Shown here piece by piece: positions 12,996 to 25,160 of a DNA stretch of 64,000 nucleotides; position 1 is the first letter of the stretch, and each line of letters begins with the position of its first letter. The translations under genes were made by a program, and so were the position numbers. Origin of the DNA: Zhengitettix transpicula (taxonomy: Eukaryota > Arthropoda > Insecta > Orthoptera > Tetrigidae); assembly GCA_037074705.1 (NCBI GenBank), contig CM073590.1:236270101-236334100 (forward strand). The letters run 5' to 3'. The notes under the pieces are model-generated. The model was not told the DNA's origin, searched no databases, and was given only the letters and a program-made list of their open reading frames with translations.

Positions 12996-13310
12996 AGTCC
13001 TTTTTATGTTTTAATTATAGTGAATTTTTCCTTAGTGCATTTTGTTATCTGGTGATGGTAGGATTCTTAGCTATGTTGAATATCTTACTATCAAATGGGT
13101 TTTGTGAATTTTAGTTATTTTGCAGCAGGCGTTGTGCCAGTGTGTTCCTTGAGGTTTTCTGTCCAGTTAAAGTATGCGATGGCTAAGGAAATTTCGGGAA
13201 ATGGTAATTATTATCCTCGTAATTCATGTTAAATTAGTATTTAAACTCCTTGCAGCTGTTCCAAGAACAACGATGACTTCAATATGAAAGAACGACGAAT
13301 TTCCCGGTGA

Positions 13311-13602
13311 ATCTGTTGAAGATAAAATTCTCGGGTCTCAAACCCGGGCCAATTTTTTGTTGAATAACAACGTTTCGACGTCAAGCTCCGCCATCGTCAT
13401 CAGGTTAACTGTCAACAACATGTCTGGGAAAAATCTCTCCTGTCATATGCTCAGCCAGGACAGAGACAAACCTCGTAATAATCACAGTATTTGTGATGAC
13501 TGTTAACCTGATGACGATGGTGGAGCTTGCCGTCGAAACGTAGTTATTCAACAAACAATTGGCCCGGGTTCGAGACCCCAGAATTTTATCTACGACTTCC
13601 AA
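13311..13602. repeat. Hammerhead-like inverted pair with about 100-bp arms
   Basis: Arms 13313-13412 and 13498-13600 are near-perfect inverted copies. The right arm reads TTAACCTGATGACGATGG, then CCGTCGAAACGTAGTTATTC. CTGATGA is followed by one extra C, a GATGG/CCGTC stem and GAAACG. The short GAAAC-GTA-GTT that follows fits a two-base-pair stem III with a GTT cleavage triplet. The outer arm holds a B-box-like GGGTTCGAGACC (13566-13577). The spacer contains a module repeated at 14204-14264. Confidence 0.7.
13427..13487 (-). repeat. Short repeated module, copy 1 (inside the 13311-13602 spacer)
   Basis: GGGAAAAATCTCTCCTGTCA, TGCTCAGCCAGGACAGAGAC and CTCGTAATAATCACA match 14204-14264. On the minus strand both copies read AEHMTGEIFP or PEHMTGEIFP, so they may be a coding remnant of a mobile element. 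Confidence 0.65.
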
Positions 13603-13859
13603 TATTACTTATAAAAGTGCTATAGTTAAAAAGTTACTCATGAGCAGCTTAACAGTGGAATGCTGCCACGTGTCTGTGTTTCATGGAACGCCATGAGCAA
13701 TTATTTTACTACTGGTTTTTTTAGTGACTTATTCGACCTATTTCATTCTCTGTAAAACTTAATTTTGATTAATATGATTCTATATGAAGTGTTAAATCGT
13801 GTGTTTATTGCCCTAGTTCCTCCTCCTCGCAATGACGCTCGACTAAACCTAAACAGTTC

Positions 13860-14264
13860 CCACCACAATGTGCGTCACTATTAGCCACGGACGTATTTTA
13901 AAGCCAGATCGTTAATTCTGGAATTTGAAATGCAGCGTGCTGTGCGCGAGCAAAGTAGTGTACGCTTTGCCGGGGAATTTATCGCTGTTAACCTCAAGGT
14001 TCCGTGATCGACCTGTGTGTGTGTGTGTGTGTGTGTCGCCGTTCTATTATTGGTCAACTTTTCGAGTTTCCAACAACGCCAACATCTGGCCACCGATTTA
14101 CAGCCAACCAACCGCGAAATTACATACACGGTCCACGTCGCCCAAGTACTCACGTCGACTCTCGGGATGTTCTGGCGAAGCACCAACCAGTCGTTTGTTC
14201 CGGGGAAAATCTCTCCTGTCATGTGCTCAGGCAGGAGAGACGCAAAGCTCGTAATAATCACATT
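13860..14264 (-). pseudogene. Mobile-element-like remnant with module copy 2 and a TG microsatellite
   Basis: The minus strand is open for 126 codons across a (CA)n tract (14014-14036). It contains LLPEHMTGEIFPGTND, matching the 13427 module, and SRINDLALKYVRG near its end. The conserved-looking peptide pieces and shared module suggest part of a retroelement or other mobile element, but no catalytic motif was seen. Three plus-strand frames here are shadows produced by the GTGTGT tract. Confidence 0.3.
14014..14036. repeat. (TG)n microsatellite
   Basis: About eleven GT units, which open three overlapping spurious plus-strand frames. Confidence 0.95.
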
Positions 14265-14511
14265 ATCAAACTGTGGTCGCGCTTTATTTACGGCGTCTGC
14301 ATCGCCTTGTCACAAGATTCAAAGAGGCGACCATCATTCAGACTCAAATTGTCGTCAGTTTAAATATTTAATTTAAATTCGACCGACATTTTTTCAGTAT
14401 ATTTCCGCCATAATAATCTGTAACATCACGCCTTTAACAATAAAATAATTTTAACGTGTAATCGATTCAGCCGCAGCCGTCAGTTAACTTTCTACATAAG
14501 GAGTAGAAGAA

Positions 14512-14871
14512 GAAGGTGTAGACAGGCTATGTATAGGGTAATCTTCATAATGGCATATAGGCATAAGAAAGAAAGTGAAAGGGTGGATGCGGAAAGGTAG
14601 AGGGTTAACTAGGGCCGTCGGGCTGTGTGTTAAGGATCCTACCAGGCAATTCGCCTAAAAGTTATGCAGGGAAAAACCTAGAAAAACCTGAATCAGGTAG
14701 GTCGGGCATTTGGTACTTGTCCCACGCCATTCCGATGGCCGGAGAGGGGTTTTCAGTGGGGTCGTAGCTTTCCCCTCGCCGTGCTTTGACCACTTTAGGA
14801 GGCAGCTGGCCGACTATTCCAATAGATATAGCGTACAACTGTTATTGTATGCCCAAGGTCTGCGACCCCGG
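14512..14871 (-). repeat. Family A repeat, 3' part, interrupted by a hammerhead-like element
   Basis: Starts with GGTGTAGACAGGCTATG and runs in order to CTGCGACCCCGGAA. At that point the expected CATACACCTCTC is replaced by an insertion beginning AATACCACACAACG. The family sequence resumes at 15127 with ACCTCTCGAAACAGGCC. Confidence 0.9.
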
Positions 14872-15126
14872 AAATACCACACAACGTTTCTGAGATCCTT
14901 GTCCCTTTCGTCAGTTGCTAAAAAGAGCCTAGAGAAACACAACTGCACTGACGAAGAGGACAAGGATCCCAGAAACGTTTAGTGGTATTTATATCCTTTT
15001 TCAATCTTTCTTATACATTATTTTCTATCACACGTAAATTATTTTCGGTTAAATATATCGTTTGTCGTTTCTCTTCATAGTCTGAAGGAAGCCTGCGAGA
15101 GAATTCCCTCGCAAGGTGAACCTTCA
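14872..15126. repeat. Family B element inserted into a family A repeat
   Basis: Left arm AATACCACACAACGTTTCTG (14873-14913), spacer with GAGCCTAGAGAAACACAAC, then the right arm with ACTGACGAAGAGGACAAGG and CCAGAAACGTTTAGTGG. Beyond it, 15000-15110 is the reverse complement of the 11205-11300 flank of another family B element (TTTCTCTTCATAGTCTGAAG and a CTGCGAGAGAATTCCCTCGC hairpin). It splits the family A copy between 14871 and 15127. Confidence 0.7.
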
Positions 15127-15250
15127 GACCTCTCGAAACAGGCCAAGGTGCCTCGGTATATGGGAACCTTAGTTCAAAAAACCAAAGAGATGTGAAGTCA
15201 TCCCCAAAGGTTGCCTGCTCCAGAGCTCTCTGGGAAGGTTCACCTGAAGC
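15127..15250 (-). repeat. Family A repeat, remaining 5' part after the insertion
   Basis: Continues exactly where the copy at 14512-14871 broke off: ACCTCTCGAAACAGGCC, AAGGTGCCTCGG, GGGAACCTTAGTTCAAAAA, then CCAGAGCTCTCTGGGAAGG (a palindromic block) and TTCACCTG. The total insertion is about 255 bp. Confidence 0.85.
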
Positions 15251-15767
15251 AGTATCTGATAAAGATGGAGTTTCACTCTCAAAGTGCGGATAAAGACATC
15301 TCGAAGAGAGTGGACGAAAATGATCCAATAAAATTAAAAGAACACTGAGAAGACATCAAATAAATTCAAAATAAAATATTAGGAAACGTGTTTAGATTAA
15401 GTGATTTCACGAAATCTTTCCAAAGGTCTGAAATTACAAGTATGATAACATAAATTAAAATTATACCTTTTACATGAAATATAACAACGTATGTGAACGT
15501 CCAGACGATTCCATACATATTAATTTTAAATTTGACTGTCAATTTGGAACCCCCGCTCACGCAATCAATCTTATATTTCCAGAATTTCCTGGAAACGTCC
15601 CCTTCACTCTACCATCCGCAACCTATTTGTTAAGTTAAAATCCTTTCCCAGCAGTCGTTTTCCAGAGGCAGAGAGCGGAGACTGTCCCTAGTCTGTCTCT
15701 TTGCCTGAACGAAACTAAGTAGATTCATATATTGTGACGGTTCAGATCTGTCATGGCAAACGGGAAA

Positions 15768-16077
15768 AGTTGTTCCCTGTTCCCATTGGAACTGGTCGAG
15801 GTACGTAGAAGGGAATGCTGCGTCCCCACAGCAAACTCTTCTCCCGCTATCGGAAGGGCGTGGGACAAGTACCCAATGCCCGACCTACCCGATGCAGGTT
15901 TTTCTAAGATTTTTCTTGCATTTCTTTAGGTGAATGCCGGGTAGGATCCTTAAAATATAGCCCGGGGGCCCTAGTTAACCCTTGGCTACCTTCCTCTACC
16001 CTTTCGCATCCCCCCTTTCGAAATCCCTTCCTATGCTATTAAAGGGGAGTTGCCCAACGTGGATTACCCTAAAAAAA
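15768..16077 (+). repeat. Family A repeat, A-tailed, 5' truncated
   Basis: Sense-oriented copy from TGTTCCCATTGGAA through GGGCGTGGGACAAGTACCC and AGCCCGGGGGCCCTAG to GGATTACCCTAAAAAAA. The tail follows GATTACCCT directly, so the usual CATGTAGCCTGTTACCC segment is missing at the 3' end. Confidence 0.9.
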
Positions 16078-16079
16078 CT

Positions 16080-17888
16080 AAGATTTTAGATATTGACAGC
16101 AAGTACTATTCCAGAATTACATTAGAATTGCTTCATATAAAATCCAACACCAATGGAATTGACGTACAAACTGATGCTACGAGACTTAACAATGACTATG
16201 ATTCGTTATTGTTAGACTAACACCTTTTTGCTTTTCTATTGTCATTGCGTTTAGTTCGTTTTATCTTTGCTTTTTAGTTAGTCACCTAGTTTGTGCGGTT
16301 GTGTCGTTCTTACGACTCGATCCACTCTCTTAGTTATCACACATTCTGTTTCCTCCAGTTTTCACCTATTTAATTCAATATAGGATGAAGGCGACACTTT
16401 CCAATAAACATTTTAAATTAAATAAATCGTGTCAGTTCAGGAAATTAAAAGTCTTGCGTTTCTTGAAGCTTCTTTTTATTAAACATTTTCCAGACGAGTC
16501 GGCCTGTTGTTTTCCTTTCATTTTCTTCTCTGAGTCCATTCGTGCTTTTCGAACGTCTGGTACACAAATAGTGTTATTCCTAAAGGGCCAATTTACGTCT
16601 CCATATTTGATTTTTCATGTCCGGGACAAATTGTCCGGATATCTGCATAGCGCTCCAACCGATATTCAATCGACGAACCATCACAGTCCGCATGGCATGG
16701 CGCAGTTGGTAACGTGGGTTCGAAACCTCCGCAATGCCTGCATTGCACCATAAAACTTTATTTTTCAAACTCTTCCCGGCGTTATTTTTTCCCCGCCGAC
16801 GTTCCGATCGACTACCTTACTTCAGGAGTCCCTCCACCGTCCCATTAATAGTTTTATGTCTGCCGTTCAAGTGATTGACTTGGACCGACTTGTTTGTTGC
16901 AGTGCGCTGTCGACAAACATCGGCAAACAAATCACCGGAGGAGGACTCGACCGCGAGAACTCTGCATCATTTAACCGTGCATGCGGACGTTCCTAGTCGC
17001 TCACTAGCTATTATTTCCAACACCGGTTTGTGCATCCTAATAACCTCATTTAGGTTCGAGCAAACTGGAAACGTGATCCGAACCACAGAGGAAACCCTTC
17101 TGAATGACGCAAAACCACTAGACACTGGGAATGTCTGCTTTTATTGTTCCGCTTTGATAACACTAATTTATAATCTGCTATAATTATGATTAAATTATAT
17201 TATTTATTGTAGATTTACAGTAAAGGGAAATATTGAAGTGAACGGAGTCAAGAATAGCGTTCGCGATGCTACCGCCCTCCTCCAAATTGAGCTACTGAGC
17301 AGAAATATTCTGAAACGAATTTTTTTTTAAAAAAAACATTTGTTGATTTGCATAAGAATTTTTTTTTGCACATTGAAATAAGAAGATTCACGATAATACA
17401 ATTATTATTTAGGCAAAATTATTCTTCACGTACAGCGCACTGATTGGATGACGGTCTGAACCGAATTATGATTTTATAAGCAAAGAGAACACACACACAC
17501 ACGTCGCAGATGAAAGTTCCGTTACTACGGCAACGAGAAAATAAATAGTTGTAGTATCTGTGACTTCGTGGCGTTCTGTACGTTTTATTATTTATTTGGA
17601 AAATGCGAAAATTAACTGGTAATTCACAAAATGTTGAACCCTCAATATTTACGGTAAAAATATTAATTTGTCCTACAAAAGGGTGTTGTTCTTCGAGTTC
17701 TGAAGAATCTGTACAGAAAAATGATTCTTAATTTAACATTTACAAAAGGGTGTATGATTGTTTTTTTTAAAAAAATTCTAATATTTATGGAACTAACCCT
17801 GTTTCAATTTCCTGTCTGTCTTATGCGGGCTAAATCCTACAAAAGAAGGAGAAACGGATTTCAATTTATTTTTTTTTGGGGGGGGAGG
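16080..17888. other. Stretch with no supported gene
   Basis: Contains a SINE remnant at 16697 and T9A8/T8A7 palindromes at 17320 and 17761. Frames at 16385 and 16875 lack splice context or recognisable motifs. Confidence 0.55.
16697..16745 (+). repeat. tRNA-derived SINE remnant (A and B boxes too close)
   Basis: TGGCGCAGTTGGTAACG followed directly by TGGGTTCGAAACCTCC: an A-box-like and a B-box-like motif with the intervening stretch deleted. Not a functional tRNA. Confidence 0.4.
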
Positions 17889-18236
17889 GGAGGGCAACAG
17901 GCTAAATGAGGGTAATCCACATTGGGCAACTCCCCTTTAATAGCATAGGAAGGGATTTGAAAGGGGGGATGCGGAAGGGTAGAGGAAGGTAGCCAAGGGT
18001 GACCTAGGGCCCCCGGGCTATATTTTAAGGATCCTACCCGCCATTCGCCTAAAAGTAATGCATGGAAAACCCCAGAAAAACCTGCATCAGGTAGGACGGG
18101 CATTGGGTACTTGTCCCACGCCCTTCCGATAGCGGGAGAGGAGTTTGCTGTGGGGACGCAGCATTCCCTTCTCCGTGCCTCGACCAGTTCAGGAGGCAGC
18201 TGGCCGACTATTCCAATGGGAATAGCGGATAACTGT
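17889..18236 (-). repeat. Family A repeat, 5' truncated, A-tailed
   Basis: Preceded in plus view by T8 and a G-run, then AGGGCAACAGGCTAAATGAG, with all blocks up to CCAATGGGAATAGCGG, where it is truncated at its sense 5' side. It is one of the least diverged copies. Confidence 0.9.
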
Positions 18237-18385
18237 TTTTACGTTTCCGTACTATTTATTTTACTACTTTTACGTTTCTTGTGGCTGTGAGAATTTTTGT
18301 AAAGTTCCTTTTCAGGAAAATATCGATAAAAAAAAATATCCGACATTTATAATACATTAATACATAAACGGTATTGAATCAGAAA

Positions 18386-18612
18386 ATTTTTTATTTCAAA
18401 AAATTATGTAAAACGTCCTTGTTTTAAGGACATCTTCAGGTTCAGTAATGTCGTATATACCAAGTATGTAGAGGCCAAATATTAGGTTGTAACAGGAAAT
18501 ACAGCAAAAAACTTACGTCTAATTTTTTCTTATGATTTATGTGTGACATTACTAAACCTGAAGATGCCCTGAAACGAGGACGAAACGTCGGTTTAGATAA
18601 TTTTTTTTGTTA
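18386..18612. repeat. Hammerhead-like inverted pair
   Basis: Right arm 18541-18600 reads GACATTACTAAACCTGAAGA, then TGCCCTGAAACGAGGACG and AAACGTCGGTTTAG. That is a CTGAAGA box, a hairpin and GAAACG. Left arm 18405-18455 is an inverted diverged copy with AAAACGTCC and GGACATCTTCAGG. The spacer is about 85 bp of AT-rich sequence. Confidence 0.6.
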
Positions 18613-19668
18613 ATATTACTCTTTAATTTTTATTTATTTATTTACTCTTTTGGGATGTTTATTCATTGAAAATAATTCCGGTAAATGTTTCGTAGACCGT
18701 GAAGTTGAGAAAAGAGGTGCAAAGCTTGAATGTTCTCAAATAAGTAACATTCTTAAGGAATAAGTGGACTTAATACTGAAAAAAAAATATTAAAATTCGT
18801 GAACCATGACGTCATAAAAGTATTTAGGTGGTTACATTTTCCTTAGTATCTTTAAAAGTACACATCATTAAAATTTAATGTGGAGTATTCGTGAAAACCA
18901 ACCAAAAAACGACAGTACTGTTTCACCTTATTGTTTCAGTAAACACCGAGGACGTTGCCGCTAGTGACTACTCACGTCGGATGCAGCAGTAGGTTAAAAG
19001 AATGAATAACCACTTAATTAATGGACGGTGATAATAAATAAGGGTGAAATTAAAACACAAATCGTGTTTCCAATATTTCATAAATTTTTTTTTGTCCACC
19101 AGTTTCTCCTACAGGTTATATAATTCTTTTACAAGTATGGAATTAAGACTTTGGGATACTGCTCGATAAACTGTATCGTTGAGAGAAAAAAAAAGGAGTG
19201 CCAATATGAATTCTGTAACTGCACATTACGAATTCAATCAGACGTTATTACGGAGTTCAGCGCAGAGCTTTTTTTTTATTTGTATTAGACCGTTTATAAA
19301 TCCAATAACTGGCTCTTTATGGACGCGATAAATATCGCTGCAATCGTATTAACGACGTAACACCGTGGTGGAAGATTTCGTGTGTCCAGAGACTCCCCCC
19401 CTCACCCCCCCACCGGCCTTCGGGAGCTGTTCGCTCTAGAAGGGAAATAAATCTGAGTATATTTTCGATATAGTGCCGTGCAGTTGGCAGACCTTGAGGC
19501 GTGCTTTTCTGTCGATGCCATATCGACTTTTATAGGCAGGTCCTTGGCTTCGCCGTGTTGACTTGTTTTATCAGATCGTGCAGCCACTGAGGCCACAAAA
19601 GAAAAGGAGGGGGGGGGGAAACGCTCGAGAGTGACACAAATACTTCATGCTGCTCATCTCGAGCTCTC

Positions 19669-19725
19669 CTCCTCCCCCTCCCCCTCCCCCTCCCCCTCCC
19701 CCTCCCCCTCCCCCTCCCCCTCCCC
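19669..19725. repeat. (CCCCCT)n hexamer microsatellite
   Basis: About nine units of a pyrimidine-only hexamer. On the minus strand it is G-rich (AGGGGG), with potential for G-quadruplex or triplex. The Pro/Ser and Gly/Arg frames across it are artefacts. Confidence 0.95.
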
Positions 19726-20395
19726 AATCCAACAGTATGCTGCTGGAGGAATGGATGCTGTCGCGATATTGCGGGGATTCTTTAACATTACGAGCTCGAC
19801 ACAGAAACAATAAGAAAACGTTTAAGTCTGATTTAATTACATCTTATATTGTAGTTACACCGGGAAAGATATTTCTTCACGTCTATATAGCTTAAAAAAT
19901 CAATAAAATAAAGACACATATACTCAACGACAATTAGCAGTCTATAAAAAAAATTAAAAACTCAAAAAATATTTATTTAGCATATAACAACGTTTATGTA
20001 CATATTTGTACCATTTTCCAGTTCTCTGACTAAAAGAAAGGTTTGTTGTGAAGTTTTAATCAGTCAGATTAATAACCAGGAATTATATAACTTATAAAAA
20101 ATTATATGAATTTTAATTGCCTTTAAATACAGACGTAAAATTTAAATATTATTTAGAATTATAATGTTTCTATTCTCACATGGAGCATTTTAATCAGGCT
20201 TGAGAAACCGTAATTAACGATAAAAAACGTGCGAGGAAATTAAAATAAATTAAAAGATTAAACTAACGAAAATAACGGGCAGGAATATAGACGCATTAAA
20301 GTCTGTGGTCATTGAATTATTGGAATTTTCGAATGAAGCGTCTCGGAAAAATTGGATAAATAAATAGTCAAAGAAAACACACTGAAGTCTGTGAT

Positions 20396-20430
20396 AATTA
20401 AATACCACAACTTTTCTGCGATCCTTGAAA
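20396..20430. repeat. Family B fragment (single arm)
   Basis: AAATACCACAACTTTTCTGC then GATCCTTGAAACTG is a decayed piece of the family B arm. No partner arm was found nearby. Confidence 0.5.
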
Positions 20431-21167
20431 CTGAATTATATACAGAAACCTTTATAAATTTATTTATGAACTGGAAAAATTATGAGTGACGAATTAAAAT
20501 TATGTAAATGTTACATAGCAAATAAGTGTCCCTTTGGACACGAATTATTAAATAATTATAATTTTAAACGTATTATTATGGCTATTTTTAATTTATAGGA
20601 AAAAACATTTCTAAACTATTTCTGAATTTATTTAATTAAAAACTGATTGATTATAAGATGTTAAATACGTTCTAAGATGAAACTAGATACGTTCGAAAGA
20701 ATAAAAAAAGTAAACGAAAGTATTTATTTATCGAGAGTGTTGTAACTGCAAAAATCGTGCGATTACTTTTAAGTAATACCGATAATAAAATCTGGTACCT
20801 ATAAAATTAAATTACAAGTTGTTCACAACTTAATCGTTAAATTAGTCACTTAGAGAAACGAAAAATAATTATTTTTGATAATAATTATAGATTTGGTACC
20901 ATTTTACTTATTTGTTTGGACCAAGCTTGTATTTTTATTTTTGTTTCTGTAATTTTTCTTTCTGAAGCAGCTTTAGGGAAGTAAGAAAATTATGTGGTAG
21001 CACAGAAATTTAATTTTAATTCCCGTGAATCCCAAATAACCGGTGCGAAACCACCTTGTAATGCAAATAGAGAACTGTAGAAGTATCTAGGAGCCTCCGA
21101 ATACTAACCCGTTTAATAAGACAAAAATAAGTTTGAATCACGTATTCTTTGAAACAATTATTTTAAA

Positions 21168-21576
21168 GGTGTAGACAGGCTATGTACAGGGTAATCCACA
21201 TAGTGGCAACTCCCCTCTTATAGCATAGGAAAAGGAGTGAAAGGGGGGATGCGGTAAACGTAGAGGAAGGTAGCTAAGGGTTAACTAGGGCTCCCGGGCT
21301 ATGGTTTAAAGGAACCTAACCGGCAATTCGCCTAAAAGTGATGCAGGGAAAACCATTGAAAAACCTGCATCAGGTAGGTCGGGCATTTGGTACTTGTCCC
21401 ACGCCCTTCCCTGGATGGCGGGAGAGGGGTTTGCTGTGGGGTCGCAGCATTCCCTTCTCCGTGTCTTGACCAGTGTAGTAGGCAGCTGACCGACTGTTCC
21501 AATGGGAACAGAGAACAACTCTTACCCAAGATCTGCGACCCCGGAACATACACCTCTAAAAACAGGCCGAGGTGGC
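21168..21576 (-). repeat. Family A repeat, GTAGACAGGC-type 3' end
   Basis: GGTGTAGACAGGCTATG at the start, then all blocks to AACAGGCCGAGGTGGC. A short deletion removes part of the CCGTATGCCC block. The open frames at 21306-21622 are inside this repeat. Confidence 0.9.
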
Positions 21577-21579
21577 TGA

Positions 21580-24500
21580 ACATTTGATTTCCACAATCAA
21601 TAAATAAATAGGACACAATCAATTATAACTAAGAGAAAAATTTTTTATTTAAAACTGCCGTATTAAGACGTTGCCGATTTATTCGACCTTGACGAAAGAA
21701 TTTACGTTCAGGACGGCAAGTACACACACACACACAAATTCACAACAAACGACGGAAAACACAAAATTGTAGGACAGAAACAGCTGTAGACGATGATGGG
21801 AATATAACAAACTTTGTAACTAAAGCAGCTTACCTGAATTAAGTACGCTGAAAAATTATGAGGCATTACAGCAAAAATAAAAGAAAACACGGTGGCCTTT
21901 CATGATAAAGCTGCTGGAGACAAAGAGAAAACTACTTTAAATGAATTGCTTGCTCTTTCCCTGTAAACAGACGATTATTAAATGAAAAAAATATATATAA
22001 GTGCCAACTTGGACCAATTGAAATATACACTGGATTGGAAAAGAACAGGAATAGCTTAAACGGAAAAAAAATATAAAAACGACACTTGGGATTAAAAATG
22101 ATTAAACGATTACAAATATTTTGGGAGCGAAGATCTGTTTTCTCAGGACGATTATAAAATGAACCTTTTTCGGTTTTAGTATTTCAGGGGAAAAAATCTA
22201 GACACAATATAAACTGAAGAAATAAAAGGGTTGTGCTAAACATTCGCAGACACAATAATAGTAATGTTGGAAACAGTCACATTCTATCACAGAATTTATT
22301 TTTCTGACAAGATATGGAGAAAAATATCATAGGAAAACAGAAGAAGACGGTTGAGACTACATATGAAACGTCTAATTTTGGGGAGGGAAATTCAAGGCAA
22401 CTGACAAAAAAAATTCAGGTTGTATTTTTAATAAAGGCAGATAAGAAAAAGAGAAACGGACGACTCAGCCAGTATGTGATAAAATAATAATAAAATATAG
22501 ACAGCAAAAACTTGTAAAGACGATAGAACTCATAATACAAAAATGAAATTAATTACAAATAAAATTTTTGACGCTGAGTGGTTAGCGATACAGTTTATAC
22601 AAATAAAGGTAGAAACACAAATTTGAATTTGAAAGACTGATTATTGGAAGGTGTGGGTTGGACGCTGGAAGGCTGCGGATCTCCTGCAGAGGAACGACGA
22701 CGAGCTCGCTTGGCACGCACAACAATACCAACATCCACTTACGAAATAAAGTTGTAAAAAGCCGAAGAAATAACTTCGGTCAGACGTCCTGCAACATTTC
22801 AACGCAACAAACGTTACGCGATTACTAATTAGCTGAAACAAAAAAAAGTACGGTTGGTACACGATCATTGCTGCGTGCTTCTGCAGCAGAGGGCGGGGGA
22901 GAAAAAACAAAACTCGTAAAACTAATCGCAACGGTGGAGATGTAACTGTTGGTTGCAAGCTCGTATTAAACGTTCCGGTTCATTTAACCGCATTCGAGTC
23001 GCTATTAAGATGCACAAGGAAATTGGAAGATTAAAACTAGTAGTCGGTGGCGGTTAAACACTTGCAATTATCATGGAATAAAAGGTTACGAGCATTTCTT
23101 TCCCTGGACCACGAAGTAGACACGATTAATACTCGAAAAGTCGAAATTATTCGATTTTAAACGTAATTACAGCGATAGTATCAGAGGAAAAAAACTCTCC
23201 AACAATCTTCCTATAAAACACAAGGTATTATTTATTTATTTTCCAAAAAAAAGTCAAGATGCCGCATGAAATGAAACAACAGGAAAAATGTAGCTGGGTA
23301 CTCGTAAATTTAAAAAAAAAAAAAGATTCCATTATTGACGAAAACTGGCTACGTCTGCATGACGTAGTGGAATATTTATTTCAAATACAGTATTAGACGA
23401 GGTTTTGGGAGAAAAGAAGTCGCCTGTGAGCGTGAATAAATTCCGTTGCTTTCTAGTTACAAGACGCGGTACTGAAAAGTGAAGTTGGAAGAAATAGTAA
23501 ATTTTACGATTACAACGAGGAAAAATAGGATACTGGTTGTCGAGAAAGGTACAAACAGCATAACACAATTTTTTTTTTTTAGGAAAATGGCCACTACTTC
23601 TGGTAGGGAAAAGAAGTCGAGGACATTCACAGGTAAAATAAAAAGAGATTATTAAAAATAAAATAAAGTGTTAGTCGTCACTATCCATTAGAAAAGTATC
23701 GAGGAAAATTACAGACATTTTATTTTTTTAAAATTAATATCACTGATATTGAAAGCGACACTGGTGGGGTTAATAAGCATTAGACGACAGTTGGCAAGCG
23801 CTCAGCGCGCACGGATTAGGGTTGCGGTACTCATGCAGAGGAACGGTAAATTGACACGCACAGCATAAAAATAAAACAGAAAAGAGTTGCCAGAGGCAAA
23901 TGAATTACAGAATATCGTTGACAGACTTTCTAAATAAAATTTTTTTTTACATGAAATACGTTCACAGCTTTACCATTTTTCGTTTCTTTGCGGAAAGAGA
24001 ATTCTTTATAATTCTTGAGGCAGTGAATATTTATGCCACCCCCTCCCCCCTCCAAAAAAAAGAGAAATAAGCTTGGAGAAACGACAATTGAAAAAGGTAG
24101 ACTTTTCAGCAAGCGCTTTCGTCGAGGGAAAACCGAGGAGCTGTTCACATGGAACAATCTAAACTTCCAATGACGATCGATAACAAAGTTCTTGGTAGCA
24201 AACGATTAAACTATAGGTGGGGAAAGTTTTGGTATCTGTGAGACGTTGAGGAACATTTAGCGTAAAAAATATAACTATCTAGTTTCTTCTTACGGGAAAC
24301 TGGACTTTAATTTTATTGGCGTAAAATAGGAAAATTCCAAAGCTAACTGTAGTTGTTCTAAAATGGTGGAACGCTCCTCTGACTTTCACGTTGTAACGTA
24401 ACGATAAAACTATTCACAGCGGATTAAAAACGAAAATATTGACAACATTCGCAGATTAATTTTGTGGAAACGTAACGACAAATTTGACGTCGAAAAGTAA

Positions 24501-24785
24501 CAATGACACTTCACAATTTTACATTATTTCAAAACCGTCTTGAGACAAAATGGCTAATAGTTACATTATAATCAGATAAAATTTAAAAAAAAACACGAAT
24601 TTACGACTATTTTTAGACTTTTTTTTTTCACAAGTATGATTAAAGGCGACTTTCCTCGTCAGAAATCAAAAGTTTCTGGTAGCGACGTAAGATTTCGTGA
24701 TGCATTTTAAATTAGACGTTAAACACAAATTACGTAGTAACCGTACATAACGACGGAAATTACAGCCGTAGACAAGTGTACGAAC
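21580..24785. other. Quiet, low-repeat stretch with A-rich plus strand
   Basis: No family A to F copies recognised. By eye A clearly exceeds T on the plus strand (for example 22501-22560 has about 33 A to 13 T). This is consistent with an intron transcribed from the minus strand below the exon at 25717. Confidence 0.5.
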
Positions 24786-25160
24786 ACGGAAAATTTTAAC
24801 ACGCGCTTGCGGGTGACCGCGAGACAACGACGTAAACTCACGGAATTAAAGGACAACTAGTGGCTTCTATAGAAATATTTTTTTTTAAAAAAAAATTAAT
24901 AACTACGCTTGGAATTAAAATTCGACGGACAAAAGTGCTCAACAAGACATTCCAGCTCATTTAATGTATAGAACGACGCGCATTAGTGCCTTTTTATAAT
25001 AATGAAAATTAACGGAAAATTCAAGCGCAGTCTTGGCAAAAAGGGAAAATTTACACACGCGTTGCGGGTTGCTTGCGGATAGGCGCACGACAGGTAAACG
25101 CGTAGAAATAAGTGACAACGCTGGCGAGAAAAAAAACTTGGCATGGTAATAGAAATGTGT
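24786..25160. repeat. Diverged tandem duplication just downstream of the first exon (minus sense)
   Basis: ACGGAAAATTTTAACACGCG, CTTGCGGGTGACCGCG and ATAGAAATATT (24786-24880) recur as GGGAAAATTTACACACGCG, TTGCGGGTTGCTTGCGG and ATAGAAATGTG (25037-25160). Diverged, and more CG-rich than its surroundings. Confidence 0.45.

Larger units (their letters stand above)
18613..21167. other. Mostly AT-rich, no supported gene
   Basis: 19380-19660 is more GC-rich, and its minus strand is open for 64 codons (frame starting MASVAARSDKTSQH). I found no splice signals to make it an exon. From about 20000 the plus strand becomes A-rich. Confidence 0.5.

Noticed and set aside
13881..14376. Three overlapping plus-strand frames of about 110-120 codons
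   Set aside because: They share a (GTGTGT) tract that removes stops in several frames; their sequences show no domain.
19530..19895. Pro/Ser-, Gly/Arg- and Gly-rich open frames on both strands
   Set aside because: They are translations of the (CCCCCT)n microsatellite and lack any start, splice or domain context.
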